DNA of 64,000 nucleotides from Flavobacteriales bacterium BRH_c54 (GTDB lineage Bacteria; Bacteroidota; Bacteroidia; Flavobacteriales_E; Vicingaceae): NCBI GenBank assembly GCA_000961845.1, contig LADZ01000016.1, positions 1 to 64,000 of the forward strand, read 5' to 3'. Shown piece by piece: positions 6,259 to 15,629 of this stretch (position 1 is its first letter; each line of letters starts with the position of its first letter). The notes under the pieces were generated by a model. It saw only the letters and a program-made list of their open reading frames with translations, ran no database searches and was not told where the DNA came from. The position numbers and the translations under genes were made by a program.

Positions 6259-8796
6259 TTAAAAATCGAAATGAATTTTAAGGTTTAACTGACGAGAAGT
6301 TAAGAAATTGGGTACAGCATAATTTCTTCCGGTAACATCTTCTATCCAAACATAAGAAATTACATTGTTGATTTGCAATAAATTGAATACTTCTAAACTT
6401 ACCCAAATGTTGTTGAAGGTGTTGATAGGATTTTTGCCTTTCAGTTGTTTTTCAGCAGATTTAGCATGGTAAGAAAATCCCAAATCAACTCTTCGGTAAG
6501 GAGGAATACGTAAAGTAGCTTCATATCTGTTTCTAGATTGTGGTGGCCCGAAAGGTAATCCTGTAGCGTAATGTAACGAAATATTCATTTTAAAACTAGG
6601 TAGTTTTGGGATATAATCTTGGAAAAATAAGCTAAAGCTAAAGCGTTGGTCAGTAGGACGAGGAATATAGCCGGGTTCAACTCTTTTGGTTTCTACGGGA
6701 GTATCATTTTCAGTATAACCATAAATAATTTCTTCACCATCGCTATTGATGTCAACAAAATAAAAGTCATCTACCAAATCTTCGGCAGTTTTCATAACCG
6801 ACATGCTGAACCAAGATTCAACTCCTTTCACAAATTCACCATTAATTTTAAAATCTACACCTGTGGCATAAGCATTAGCATTGTTGGTAGCAAAATAGCG
6901 AATCCTAACATTATCTATCTGATAGGGAATAACGTTTTTCATGTGTTTGTAATACACTTCGGTGGTTAATTTAAAAGGTCTTTCCCACGCCTTAAAGTTG
7001 TAATCGGAAGCCAATACCGCTTGGTAGGAAGCTTGAGATTTTATATCAGGATTAACAATTCCATCTAAATCTCTCATTTCTCTGTAGAAAGGCGGTTGGT
7101 AATAAACTCCTCCGGAAAGTCTGAAGAGAAAATCTTTTTTCCAATTAGGTTTTATAGAAAACCCTGCTCTCGGACTAAATAAAAATTCATTATTAAAATC
7201 CCAATAAGCTACTCTGCCACCAAGTGTAAACGTGTATCCAACAGTATCTTTTTCCCATTGCCACGAGCGTTGTAAATAGGCATTGTATCTATTGCTATTT
7301 AAAGAAATATCTGTTTTTAATACTTCTCTAAGTTCCAACAATTGTTCGCCCTGAGCAGCAGGGTTGGTGTAACCTATAGAATCTTGTGGACGAGGAGTGA
7401 AATATCCTGCAGAATCAACAAAAGCCCATTCGCTTAATTTGTCGGTAATCATTTCTCGTTGGTATTTAACTCCCCAAAAAGTGGTGTGGCGTTGCTTTAC
7501 AATTTTCCCTTTGTGTTCTAAGTTCAGCACTGCTGCATCAAGTCTGTTTCTGGCATGGTCGAAAAAAGTACCAACACCTCTGTCGAATTTAACTTCACCA
7601 AAATTTTCGCTGCCTAAATCTCTTTCTAGCTCACTAATTCTGTAAGCACCCTCAATATCAAGAGATTCATCTTCTAAAGAGCTAAAGGCAGAGGTGATAA
7701 ATTTTAATTCAATGTTTTCTTTAGGTCTAAAGGTGTTAGAAATTGCTCCAAAATAGGTTTGGAATTGGTCTATTTCCTGACCATCAAAAAATACAGAAAG
7801 TTGCAAGGCTTCGTTTATTGTTCCAAATTCTGTTTGTCTGTTTTGAGGAATAAAATTATATCTGTTGAGGGCTACATTTCCTAAAAAACCAATTTCCCAT
7901 TTTTCAGAAATATCATAAGTTAAATAGGTTTGTATATCCATAAAAATAGGGCGATATTCTCCATCTGTATCTAAGCTTTGTAATACGTATTGGTTACTTC
8001 TAAATCGGGCTCCGGTAATGTGAGTAAATCGGTGATTTTTGCTAGCCCCTTCAACATGCAGTTCGGCACCTTGCAGACTAAGTGTTCCTGAGCCAGCAAA
8101 TTCATCAGGTTCTTTATAATGCACATCAAGTACTGAAGACATTTTATCACCATATTTAGCTTCAAAACCTCCCGCAGAAAACGATACATTGTCTACCATG
8201 TTGGAGTTGATAAAGCTCAATCCTTCTTGTCGTCCCGAGCGGATTAAAAAAGGACGATAGACTTCAATATCATTCACATAGACTAAGTTTTCATCAAAAT
8301 TACCACCTCTTACTGAGTATTGAGAACTCAATTCGTTGTTGGAGTTAACTCCCGGAAAGGTTTTTAAAATTGCTTCGAAAGAGCCTGAAGGATTGGCGAG
8401 TGAGTTGAGTAAATTAGGGTCTATTTTTTTCATCGTGGTAGAACGATTACCTTCTTCACTTACTTCAAAACCATCGATATTTACCACATTAATTTCCATT
8501 GTTGGAGAATATTCTTCTACCTGATTAGGAGCAAGGTTAAACGATTTTTTTATGGTTTTAAAGCCAACATAAGTAATACCGATAGTCACATTGGTATTGG
8601 CTGGAATAGTTAGAGAATAACTTCCGTCAGGAGATGATTTAACACCTTTACTACTTCCGATTATTGATATAGAAGCATTTTCGAGCGGCTCGTTCTTAGT
8701 ATTTTTTAGCTTACCCGAAACGGTTGCAGTTTGCGAAACTCCAACAGCAGGAATTGTCAACAATAAAAAAATATATATAAGATGCTTAAAACTCAA
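6259..8796 (-). CDS. TonB-dependent receptor with CarboxypepD_reg-like domain
   Basis: An 845-residue outer-membrane receptor. Signal peptide (residues 1-22, ending AVGVSQ); a carboxypeptidase-regulatory-like beta-sandwich at about 25-110 (SGKLKNTKNEPLENASISI, SPDGSYSL), typical of Bacteroidota receptors; then a plug domain (SFEAILKTFPGV, YSVRGGNFDENLVYVND, AGGFEAKYGDKMSSVLDV) and a C-terminal beta-barrel ending in an aromatic residue (LKIHFDF). It imports a substrate using TonB/ExbB/ExbD energy. The substrate is unknown, and no SusD partner is adjacent, so a Sus-type glycan role is not supported. It is the first gene of a three-gene unit with the unknown protein and the GNAT enzyme. Confidence 0.93.
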   Translation of the reverse strand: MSFKHLIYIFLLLTIPAVGVSQTATVSGKLKNTKNEPLENASISIIGSSKGVKSSPDGSYSLTIPANTNVTIGITYVGFKTIKKSFNLAPNQVEEYSPTMEINVVNIDGFEVSEEGNRSTTMKKIDPNLLNSLANPSGSFEAILKTFPGVNSNNELSSQYSVRGGNFDENLVYVNDIEVYRPFLIRSGRQEGLSFINSNMVDNVSFSAGGFEAKYGDKMSSVLDVHYKEPDEFAGSGTLSLQGAELHVEGASKNHRFTHITGARFRSNQYVLQSLDTDGEYRPIFMDIQTYLTYDISEKWEIGFLGNVALNRYNFIPQNRQTEFGTINEALQLSVFFDGQEIDQFQTYFGAISNTFRPKENIELKFITSAFSSLEDESLDIEGAYRISELERDLGSENFGEVKFDRGVGTFFDHARNRLDAAVLNLEHKGKIVKQRHTTFWGVKYQREMITDKLSEWAFVDSAGYFTPRPQDSIGYTNPAAQGEQLLELREVLKTDISLNSNRYNAYLQRSWQWEKDTVGYTFTLGGRVAYWDFNNEFLFSPRAGFSIKPNWKKDFLFRLSGGVYYQPPFYREMRDLDGIVNPDIKSQASYQAVLASDYNFKAWERPFKLTTEVYYKHMKNVIPYQIDNVRIRYFATNNANAYATGVDFKINGEFVKGVESWFSMSVMKTAEDLVDDFYFVDINSDGEEIIYGYTENDTPVETKRVEPGYIPRPTDQRFSFSLFFQDYIPKLPSFKMNISLHYATGLPFGPPQSRNRYEATLRIPPYRRVDLGFSYHAKSAEKQLKGKNPINTFNNIWVSLEVFNLLQINNVISYVWIEDVTGRNYAVPNFLTSRQLNLKIHFDF

Positions 8797-8830
8797 TTTA
8801 TTCCTTTGCTTATGCTTTTTTTTAAGAAAG

Positions 8831-8859
8831 CAAAACTACATAAAAAACTACAATGCCAA
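8831..8859 (-). promoter_or_regulatory. Promoter of the TonB receptor unit (-33 TTGG, -7 TAGTTTTG)
   Basis: Minus strand: TTGG at 8859-8856, a 17-base spacer, TAGTTTTG at 8838-8831, and the ATG 34 bases after the -7 box. Both boxes fit the Bacteroidota consensus. Confidence 0.6.
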
Positions 8860-8987
8860 TTAACTGTTTATTGGGTTGCTTATTGTGCTTGGTAGTATGA
8901 AAATTTAAGGTTGTTGAACTCGCAAACTCTTTTGAGATTGGGAGGAGTATAACTTAACGGTTGAAGATGTTAAGTTCCAGCAATAAT

Positions 8988-9151
8988 AAGATTTCTCGAC
9001 TGCATTTTTCAATTTTGCTTTTGGCGAGATAAAAAATTTTGCTCGAAATGACAAAAAAAGAGTGGAGTGTACATTACAATTGTATGTCATTTCGAACGAA
9101 ATTTTACAAGTTGAGGAACGAAGTTTAGTAAAATGAAGCTAGAGAAATCTT
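8988..9151. repeat. Non-coding palindromic repeat element (MITE/REP-like)
   Basis: The 420-base gap 8797-9216 holds no credible gene. Apart from the TonB receptor promoter it contains this 164-base inverted structure. Outer arms AAGATTTCTC (8988-8997) and GAGAAATCTT (9142-9151) are exact complements. Inner arms CGAAATGACA (9044-9053) and TGTCATTTCG (9085-9094) are also exact complements and surround a small palindrome, ACAATTGT (9076-9083). Sequences containing GTCATTTCGA...GAGAAATCT are familiar as dispersed intergenic repeats in Bacteroidota genomes. No transposase or obvious target duplication is seen. A 61-codon frame on the minus strand overlaps it and looks spurious. Confidence 0.75.
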
Positions 9152-9216
9152 TTAAGTTCAGGCAGAGCTAATTCTTTTTAAGTTAATATTAATACTAAAA
9201 CATTACTCTACTATCA

Positions 9217-11058
9217 TCAAATTTGCTTTACAAAATCTAAAAAGACTTTTTTATGAAGTTCAAGGTCTAAATCGGGAGATACAGATACTCGGGCAATATA
9301 ATCTTTGTCATCTTCTTTAGTGGTACCTTGAGTAGATGTTGCAGGTATAGTCCAATAACAACCTTTTAGCTGACCATAACTCACACAGTATTTGCTTTCG
9401 TTGGGGATTTCACTAATCATCATGTCGATTAGTTTCTGATTTAATGCTCTTTTATATGTTTCTCTTTCTTCATCCGTATTACCTTTGGTAGGAAGATCTA
9501 ATGAAAAAACAGATGGGGTAAATCCTTCTTTGGCTAATGCTTCTGAAACAAAGTTGATTTTTGCAGTTGGCAAAGTTTCTTTAATAAAGTTGACCAATTC
9601 ACGGGTATTTTTATAAGCATCTTTAATGCGTTGATTCATAGAAGGAATTTGCTTGGCTAATATCTCCACTTGAAGTGCTGTTGCTTCATTGTCGCAAAGT
9701 ATGAGATGTTTTTCTATTTTATCCAACAAGGTTTCTGCTTTTTTGTTGGCTACACAATAACCGGCAGTACATTTGCCTCCACTTGGAAATTTAGAACCAC
9801 TAACATAAGAAATAGATCTGATGGTGGAGAGTATTCCATCTTTAGCTAAGAATTGTACATTGGGGCAAAAGGTTTGGTCTAAAATAAAAACAGGGTCGAT
9901 AGCTACATTGCCTGTAGCGGTTTTACGTGGTTGACTTAACACGTCTCTTAATTTTAAAAGATCGGGCACTTCAACTCTTGGGTTGGTAGGAATTTCTGCA
10001 ATAATTAAAGGAATAGCATCTGCTGCTGCCGCTTGTTCCAATACAATATTGGTGCTTTCAACCATATTATGGTTACCATCAACGGGTAAATCTACCACTT
10101 CAACATTGTCTAAGCAAGCAGCAACTCTTCTGGCTTGGTCGTTGGTGCCACCATAACAATTTGGAGGAACAACAATATGGATAGCCTTTCCCGGGTGTTT
10201 TTCGAGAGCATCGTCAATTAGTCCCATCATAATGGCGTATTGAATAGATAATCCGGAAGAACCCAATAGTGCATTTTTACTAGTTCCAGTAATTTTTTTA
10301 ATGGAAGCGATAACACTTGCTTTGTTGGTTTCAAGATTATTTACTTCAGTAGTAGCAGATTCTCCTATTAATTGTTGTAAGGCAGAAAAACAATTGGCTG
10401 GTGTCATGGCAATGGTTTCTCTTCTTCTTACATGCTGAATTTCTGAGATGTACCTTTCGTTTTGCTTACCATTTACCAATAAAATACTTCCCCATTGAGG
10501 ATGAATGCTGATAAAAAAATCAATGTTAGGGTGGAGATCAATTTTACCTATTTCTTTTTGCTGTGAAATAAAAATGGTACTGCCATTAAATTCAGGAATT
10601 TCTGTTACATTATTCACCTGTTTTAATTCAAACTGATAACCATAAACACGCTTTAGGGTTGCTGTATCAAAATAAGCAGGTAATTCACCGGTATAAATAA
10701 GTTGGGTGTTCTTCTTTTCGAATAAATTTTTTCTTAGCACTGCTAAAACAGGAATTGTTCTAGATGAAAAACTAATGACATTTGCCGTTGGCACATTATT
10801 TAGTTTAGCAATCGCCCATTCTAATACAGAAGATAAGGGGTGACCTAATCGGATATAATCGTAAGCAGTAGGTAATTTACTTAGTGCAGCTGTTTCTGCA
10901 TTATGGTTGGCAAATAGCTTTTCAAATTCTTCTAAGAATTCCGTTTTAGCCAATTTTTCATCATAAATATCTAGTCGATGGGTGGTTAGCTTCAACCAGT
11001 CGGTTGGCATGTTCGCTACTACTTCTTTAATGTAATGGAGTGTGTTATTGTTTTGCAT
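9217..11058 (-). CDS. Long PLP-dependent enzyme of the Cys/Met metabolism class
   Basis: A 613-residue fold-type I PLP enzyme related to the trans-sulfuration family (cystathionine gamma-synthase/beta-lyase class), which usually has about 400 residues. The catalytic half is from about residue 255. It has the phosphate-binding region LGSSGLSIQYAIMMGL, PNCYGGTNDQARR, IIAEIPTNPRVEVPDL, the cofactor Asp in FILDQTFCPN and the Schiff-base Lys in SGSKFPSGGKCTAGY. The first 250 residues form an extra N-terminal domain resembling a degenerate second PLP-like Rossmann half. It is a single gene with no sulfur-metabolism neighbours, so the reaction (cystathionine, homocysteine or another beta/gamma elimination) is not settled. 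Confidence 0.8.
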   Translation of the reverse strand: MQNNNTLHYIKEVVANMPTDWLKLTTHRLDIYDEKLAKTEFLEEFEKLFANHNAETAALSKLPTAYDYIRLGHPLSSVLEWAIAKLNNVPTANVISFSSRTIPVLAVLRKNLFEKKNTQLIYTGELPAYFDTATLKRVYGYQFELKQVNNVTEIPEFNGSTIFISQQKEIGKIDLHPNIDFFISIHPQWGSILLVNGKQNERYISEIQHVRRRETIAMTPANCFSALQQLIGESATTEVNNLETNKASVIASIKKITGTSKNALLGSSGLSIQYAIMMGLIDDALEKHPGKAIHIVVPPNCYGGTNDQARRVAACLDNVEVVDLPVDGNHNMVESTNIVLEQAAAADAIPLIIAEIPTNPRVEVPDLLKLRDVLSQPRKTATGNVAIDPVFILDQTFCPNVQFLAKDGILSTIRSISYVSGSKFPSGGKCTAGYCVANKKAETLLDKIEKHLILCDNEATALQVEILAKQIPSMNQRIKDAYKNTRELVNFIKETLPTAKINFVSEALAKEGFTPSVFSLDLPTKGNTDEERETYKRALNQKLIDMMISEIPNESKYCVSYGQLKGCYWTIPATSTQGTTKEDDKDYIARVSVSPDLDLELHKKVFLDFVKQI

Positions 11059-11241
11059 AAGTTGTTTTTGGATGAACGAAATTATACAAATTTTTACGGA
11101 TTAAAAATAAGTTGGCGGAATAGGCTTAGGTTGTTTTTTATTTTTTTATTATAACCAGAATTTAATCAGCCCATTAACAAGAGCATGTGTAAAAAATTGC
11201 TAAAAAACACAACAAAATACTTATCTTAGCGTAGTAGTTTT

Positions 11242-12249
11242 ATGCATATGAACAGACAAACATTTCTCTCACTTATTCTTGGATTATTTATCCATGTTGG
11301 GCTGCTGGCTCAACCTACTTTTTTCGATCATCAAATTGTTGAAGCTGTTGGCTTTAAAAATTTGGATAATACTTCTTTTAATAATTATCGTTTTATACAA
11401 AATAAATCCTTGTATGATGAGAAATGGGACACCTTGGCTCAACCTACTTTTTGGAGAACATTAATGAGAATGGATGAAGATTCTGCTTTGTTGAATATTG
11501 GTGCTAGCAGACAAATAATAACTAAAGTAGCTGTTAAAGAGTGGAGTGCACTTCAGGAAGAACGTAAGAATGCCATTAGAGATAGTATTAGAACTCACTA
11601 CGGTTTATCAGCTGATGCACGTATTTTTCTTACTTCGGGGAAGAAAGCTTTTTACGATTTTCAACGAGTGTTGCCTTCTATAGAAAAAGGTATTGATGTG
11701 TTTAAGAGAAATGGGGTAGATCCGTTTTATGCTCAAACCATTTTGTTGATAGAAAGTCCGAATAAGTTGCAAAAATCTTCTGTTGGTGCTTATGGTTCTT
11801 TTCAGTTGATGAAAAATGTTGCTATTCAGATGGGGTTAAAAGTGAATGGATATGTTGATGAACGTGAGGATTTTGACAAATCTGCTTGGGCGGCTTCTCA
11901 ATTAATTAAAACCATTTGTATTCCTGAAACGAATAAAATGTTGGCAGAAAGAAACATTGTCATTAGTGAGAACGAGATTTGGTATAAGTTGTTGGTGTTG
12001 CATGTTTATCATGCCGGAGCAGGCAATGTAAAAAAAGCTCTTGAAGTAATTAATCCAACCGAAGGAAGTATGGAATTGATTACTACTTTGTGGCAAACCG
12101 AAGCCGGTCAGTTTAGAAATGCTTCTCAAAATTATAGTCAGTTGGCATTGGCTTCTTTATTAGAGCTGGATGCTTTAATTTATAGAAGTTGTGATTTTAT
12201 TTACCCTTGTGTGGTAGATAACAACAACGAATCGGATGAAATGAACTAA
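11242..12249 (+). CDS. Periplasmic lytic transglycosylase (SLT domain)
   Basis: A 335-residue exported protein with a signal peptide ending near LLAQ. The SLT fold is at about residues 155-260. The catalytic Glu lies in QTILLIESP, followed by SVGAYGSFQLMKNVA (equivalent of the GA.G.WQ.M motif), VDEREDFDKSAWAASQLI, and LHVYHAGAGNVKKAL (equivalent of the AYNAG motif). These are the four landmarks of MltD/Slt-type enzymes that cleave the MurNAc-GlcNAc bond of peptidoglycan. Two possible starts, ATG at 11242 and ATG at 11248, differ by two codons. A weak promoter-like TATCTTAG is at 11222-11229. It stands alone. Confidence 0.85.
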   Translation: MHMNRQTFLSLILGLFIHVGLLAQPTFFDHQIVEAVGFKNLDNTSFNNYRFIQNKSLYDEKWDTLAQPTFWRTLMRMDEDSALLNIGASRQIITKVAVKEWSALQEERKNAIRDSIRTHYGLSADARIFLTSGKKAFYDFQRVLPSIEKGIDVFKRNGVDPFYAQTILLIESPNKLQKSSVGAYGSFQLMKNVAIQMGLKVNGYVDEREDFDKSAWAASQLIKTICIPETNKMLAERNIVISENEIWYKLLVLHVYHAGAGNVKKALEVINPTEGSMELITTLWQTEAGQFRNASQNYSQLALASLLELDALIYRSCDFIYPCVVDNNNESDEMN

Positions 12250-12363
12250 AATTTAAAGTTTGTTTTACACTTCTCTTTTTCACACAAATTAAGAATCTAA
12301 AAGTTAGATATTGGTTATTAGGCTGGACTTCCTTATCTTCTTTGTACTACGCAAGGAGAGAAG

Positions 12364-15300
12364 TTAAATTTTAATCACGATAATTAGAATATCATCAATT
12401 TGTTCGTTATTGCCTTTCCAAGTATTAAAGTCATTTAAAAGTATTTCTTTTTGCTTGGCAGGGCTTTCTTGGTGAATGGCTAGGAATTTATCCTTAAGGT
12501 TTTTATTCATCAGTTTCTTCCCTTTAGGTCCGCCAAATTGGTCGGGGTAACCATCAGAAAATAAATAGAAAACATCTCCTTTTTGTAATGGAATAGTATG
12601 TAAATCGTAAGCAAAATCGTTTGGAGCACTTCCTCCAATTGGCTGTCGAGAACCTTTAAGTTCAAACAATTCATTATTTCTTATATACACCAACGGACGA
12701 AAAGCTCCGGAATAGGTTAAGGTATTGGTTTCGTAATCTATACAAGTTAAAGCGATGTCCATACCATCTTTACTTTCGCTATCCTTATCATCTTGCTTTA
12801 AGGCTTTTTTAATGGAGTTATTAAGTTCTTTAAGAATAATATCGGGTTGGGTAGTTTTATTCTCTAATACAATTTGATTCAAATTATTGATGCCTATCAT
12901 GCTCATAAAAGCTCCCGGAACTCCATGTCCGGTACAATCTGCCGCAGCAAGAATAATCTTTTTATCCATTTTTTCAAACCAATAGAAGTCACCACTTACT
13001 ACATCTTTAGGCACAAACAAAATAGAGATAAAATCTATTATTTTTTCCAGTTTAGTGGCTTTCGGTAAAATGGCTTCCTGAATTTTTTTAGCGTAATTGA
13101 TACTATCGGTAATGTTTTTATTAGCAACCTCAATAATTTTCTTTTGCGTTTCTAGCTTAGAGTTTATTTGCTCAACTTTTTCTTTTTCCTCACGCAATTC
13201 TTTGGTTCTTTCATCCACTTTTTGTGTTAGAACCTGTTGTTCTTTTTTAAGTTTTTTGGTTCTATAATCCATTATGAAATAAAAACTTAAAAGTATAGCA
13301 ATAACAGCACTTACATAAAACCAAGTGGTTTGCCACCAAGGCGGAGTTATTGAAAAAGAAAAAGTTAACGGTTCTTCTATCCAAACGCCATCGCCATTTT
13401 TTGCCTTAAGCATAAAGGTATAATCTCCGGGAGGAATGGCGGTATAAACTGCTTTTTGGTCGGTGGTTGTTGGCAGCCAATTGTTATCTAATCCTTCTAG
13501 CTTGTATTGATAAACCACTTGTTCAGGGTTAGTTAATGAAACGCCAACATATTCAAAAATAAGGTTGTTGTCTTTATAATTCAAAGAAAGGTTTACAGGA
13601 AGGTTGTTGGTGGTTTCGCCAAAAGTACTCCAATCTACATCAATAAAATTAAGTTTAATGTTGTTGAGCGATAGGATAGGAGGGAGTTCATTTTTTAAAT
13701 CATCGTTTTTGTTGTAGATAAACAAACCGTCAATTGTTCCAAATAGCAACTCATTATCGTTTAGCACTTCAACTGCATTTAAGTTACATTCCACACCATT
13801 AAATCCTTTGTTTTTAGAGTAGTTGTTTATTTCCGGAGTTTTAGTGCTGTCACTCAATGCTTCGTAGACACTTTTTATAGCAATTTTGTCTACACCTTTA
13901 TTGGTGCCTGTCCATACATTATTATTCTTGTCTTTTTTCAGAAAATATACATTTTCGGAAGAAAGGTGTTGTTCATTGCTTATCTTAACAACTACTTTAT
14001 TTCTATCATAAATATAGACACCATCATTTGTCCCTATCCAGAGTAAATTATTATCGATAATGAAACTTCTTGCTCTAGTGCAATTTAATCCCTGTCCATT
14101 TCCAATAAATTCGTAATTATTATCGGAGAGTTTATACATACCATTTTCGGAAGCAATGTAAAGATGTTTTTTATACTCTATAATATTATATACAGAAGCT
14201 TTTGGAGCATTCTTTACTAAGCTGATGGTATCATTTTTAAATTGATATAAACCACTTTTTCCACCAAAATAAATGTTGTTTTTAGATTGATAAGAGGTAT
14301 AAATGTCTTCATTAATTACATTTATTTCTGCAATGTTGATTGTTGGCAAAAACTTATTGTCCTTTAATTTAAATAAGCCTTTATTAGTGCCTAAATAAAT
14401 AGTGTTTTCAATTGAAACAATATGGTAAATGTAATTAAATTGATTTTTTTCATCGAAAAGTAAAGTGTTGCTAACCTTATTATTTTCAATGATTTGCAAA
14501 GCTAAACGATTGGCTACATAAATTTTATCATCATGCAAGTAAACAGCATTAATATAATTATTTAATAGCCCTGAGTGTTGGTTGTAATAACTAAAATTAG
14601 GAATGTATTTTACTAATCCAGAGCCAATAGTACCTAACCATAAGTTATTTTCTTTGTCATTAAATACGCACCAAACTCTTTTGTAATCAAATCCATTTTC
14701 AGGAGCAAAAAGCGAAAAGGAATAATTATCTAAATTAACAAAATATAGTCTTGTATTTAGAGCTCCAAGAACCAGATGATTGTTATGAATTACCGCAGAA
14801 GTAAAAGTAAGGAAAAGTCCATCAACGCTTGGTATTTCGAGGTCGGTTAAGTTGGTATTTTTGATTAGATATAAGCCATCTATTGTTCCAATAAAAATAT
14901 CTTTGTTTTTCCCTTCAATTATGGTTTTGATATAATTCTTTTTTAAATCGCTATTTTCTTGATTGTAAACAGTTATCTTTTCATCTTTATCTACTTTAAA
15001 AACACCGTCTTTTTGAGTTCCTATCCAAATATTTTTTTGAGAATCAATATAAATGGTGGTTATCCAAGCTTTGTCTAACACTTCATGATTAAAATCTTTT
15101 TTGATGATGGAATCTGTTTGTTGGTTGTAAATATAAAGCCCTTTAGCACTACCAAAGTAATTGGTATTTTGATTAGAGTAGCCAACATAAAAAGGAATGT
15201 CTTTAAGATAATTCTTTTCTACATTAGCTAGGTTTTTATTGATTTTGCTTACTCCAGAATTGGTAGCACACCAAACCTGTTCTTTTAAATCTATTGATAC

Positions 15301-15549
15301 TGAAAAAACAACATTATTTGATAATCCTTGTTTTTCCTTAAAACTTTTAAATTCATATCCGTTGAAAATTCCTAAACCTCCTCCGTTTGTTCCAAAAAGC
15401 AGAAAACCATTTTTTGTTTGAGTGATAGATAGAATATCAGCTTGTTCCAAACCATCTTCCACATTATAATTTAAAAAATTATAGGTTTGAGCATTCCCAA
15501 AGTTGGTTAAGCATAAGCTGAAAATTAGGAGTAAAAGAAAGCGTTGCAT
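12364..15549 (-). CDS. Beta-propeller sensor with SpoIIE/PP2C phosphatase output
   Basis: A 1061-residue membrane signalling protein. Signal peptide (1-20); about 14 two-component-regulator propeller repeats (IWIGTQKDGVFK, LWLGTIGSGLVKY, LWIGTNDGVYIYDR) to about residue 640; a Y_Y_Y domain (YQYKLEGLDNNWLP, IPPGDYTFMLKAKN) near 690-775; one transmembrane helix (TWFYVSAVIAILLSFYFI); a charged coiled coil; then a SpoIIE-type phosphatase with the metal-binding Asp in VVSGDFYWF, DCTGHGVPGAFMS and FSDGYPDQFGG. The periplasmic part follows the plan of hybrid two-component sensors, but the output is Ser/Thr dephosphorylation instead of a kinase. An anti-sigma or anti-anti-sigma partner would be expected; none is adjacent. 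Confidence 0.92.
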   Translation of the reverse strand: MQRFLLLLIFSLCLTNFGNAQTYNFLNYNVEDGLEQADILSITQTKNGFLLFGTNGGGLGIFNGYEFKSFKEKQGLSNNVVFSVSIDLKEQVWCATNSGVSKINKNLANVEKNYLKDIPFYVGYSNQNTNYFGSAKGLYIYNQQTDSIIKKDFNHEVLDKAWITTIYIDSQKNIWIGTQKDGVFKVDKDEKITVYNQENSDLKKNYIKTIIEGKNKDIFIGTIDGLYLIKNTNLTDLEIPSVDGLFLTFTSAVIHNNHLVLGALNTRLYFVNLDNYSFSLFAPENGFDYKRVWCVFNDKENNLWLGTIGSGLVKYIPNFSYYNQHSGLLNNYINAVYLHDDKIYVANRLALQIIENNKVSNTLLFDEKNQFNYIYHIVSIENTIYLGTNKGLFKLKDNKFLPTINIAEINVINEDIYTSYQSKNNIYFGGKSGLYQFKNDTISLVKNAPKASVYNIIEYKKHLYIASENGMYKLSDNNYEFIGNGQGLNCTRARSFIIDNNLLWIGTNDGVYIYDRNKVVVKISNEQHLSSENVYFLKKDKNNNVWTGTNKGVDKIAIKSVYEALSDSTKTPEINNYSKNKGFNGVECNLNAVEVLNDNELLFGTIDGLFIYNKNDDLKNELPPILSLNNIKLNFIDVDWSTFGETTNNLPVNLSLNYKDNNLIFEYVGVSLTNPEQVVYQYKLEGLDNNWLPTTTDQKAVYTAIPPGDYTFMLKAKNGDGVWIEEPLTFSFSITPPWWQTTWFYVSAVIAILLSFYFIMDYRTKKLKKEQQVLTQKVDERTKELREEKEKVEQINSKLETQKKIIEVANKNITDSINYAKKIQEAILPKATKLEKIIDFISILFVPKDVVSGDFYWFEKMDKKIILAAADCTGHGVPGAFMSMIGINNLNQIVLENKTTQPDIILKELNNSIKKALKQDDKDSESKDGMDIALTCIDYETNTLTYSGAFRPLVYIRNNELFELKGSRQPIGGSAPNDFAYDLHTIPLQKGDVFYLFSDGYPDQFGGPKGKKLMNKNLKDKFLAIHQESPAKQKEILLNDFNTWKGNNEQIDDILIIVIKI

Positions 15550-15560
15550 AATGAAAATAA

Positions 15561-15607
15561 AAGAGCGTTATTCTGTCAAGTTTATAGTTGAAAAGAATAA
15601 CGCTCTT
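15561..15607 (-). terminator. Terminator after the T9SS cargo gene
   Basis: A perfect 14-base inverted repeat (AAGAGCGTTATTCT, 15561-15574, with 15594-15607) and a 19-base loop. On the minus strand it is followed by TTTTATTTT. It lies 23 bases after the stop codon of the gene at 15630-18005. Confidence 0.75.
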
Positions 15608-15629
15608 AAAGAGTTTAGGATGAATTAAA

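Noticed and set aside
8905-9090. A 61-codon frame on the minus strand in the 8.8-9.2 kb gap
   Set aside because: It runs through the palindromic repeat, has no family resemblance or ribosome-binding context, and its sequence is explained by the inverted repeat.
11197-11229. Promoter TTG...TATCTTAG for the lytic transglycosylase
   Set aside because: The -7 box departs from TAnnTTTG at one key position and the spacing is long, so it is mentioned with the gene but not listed as a feature.
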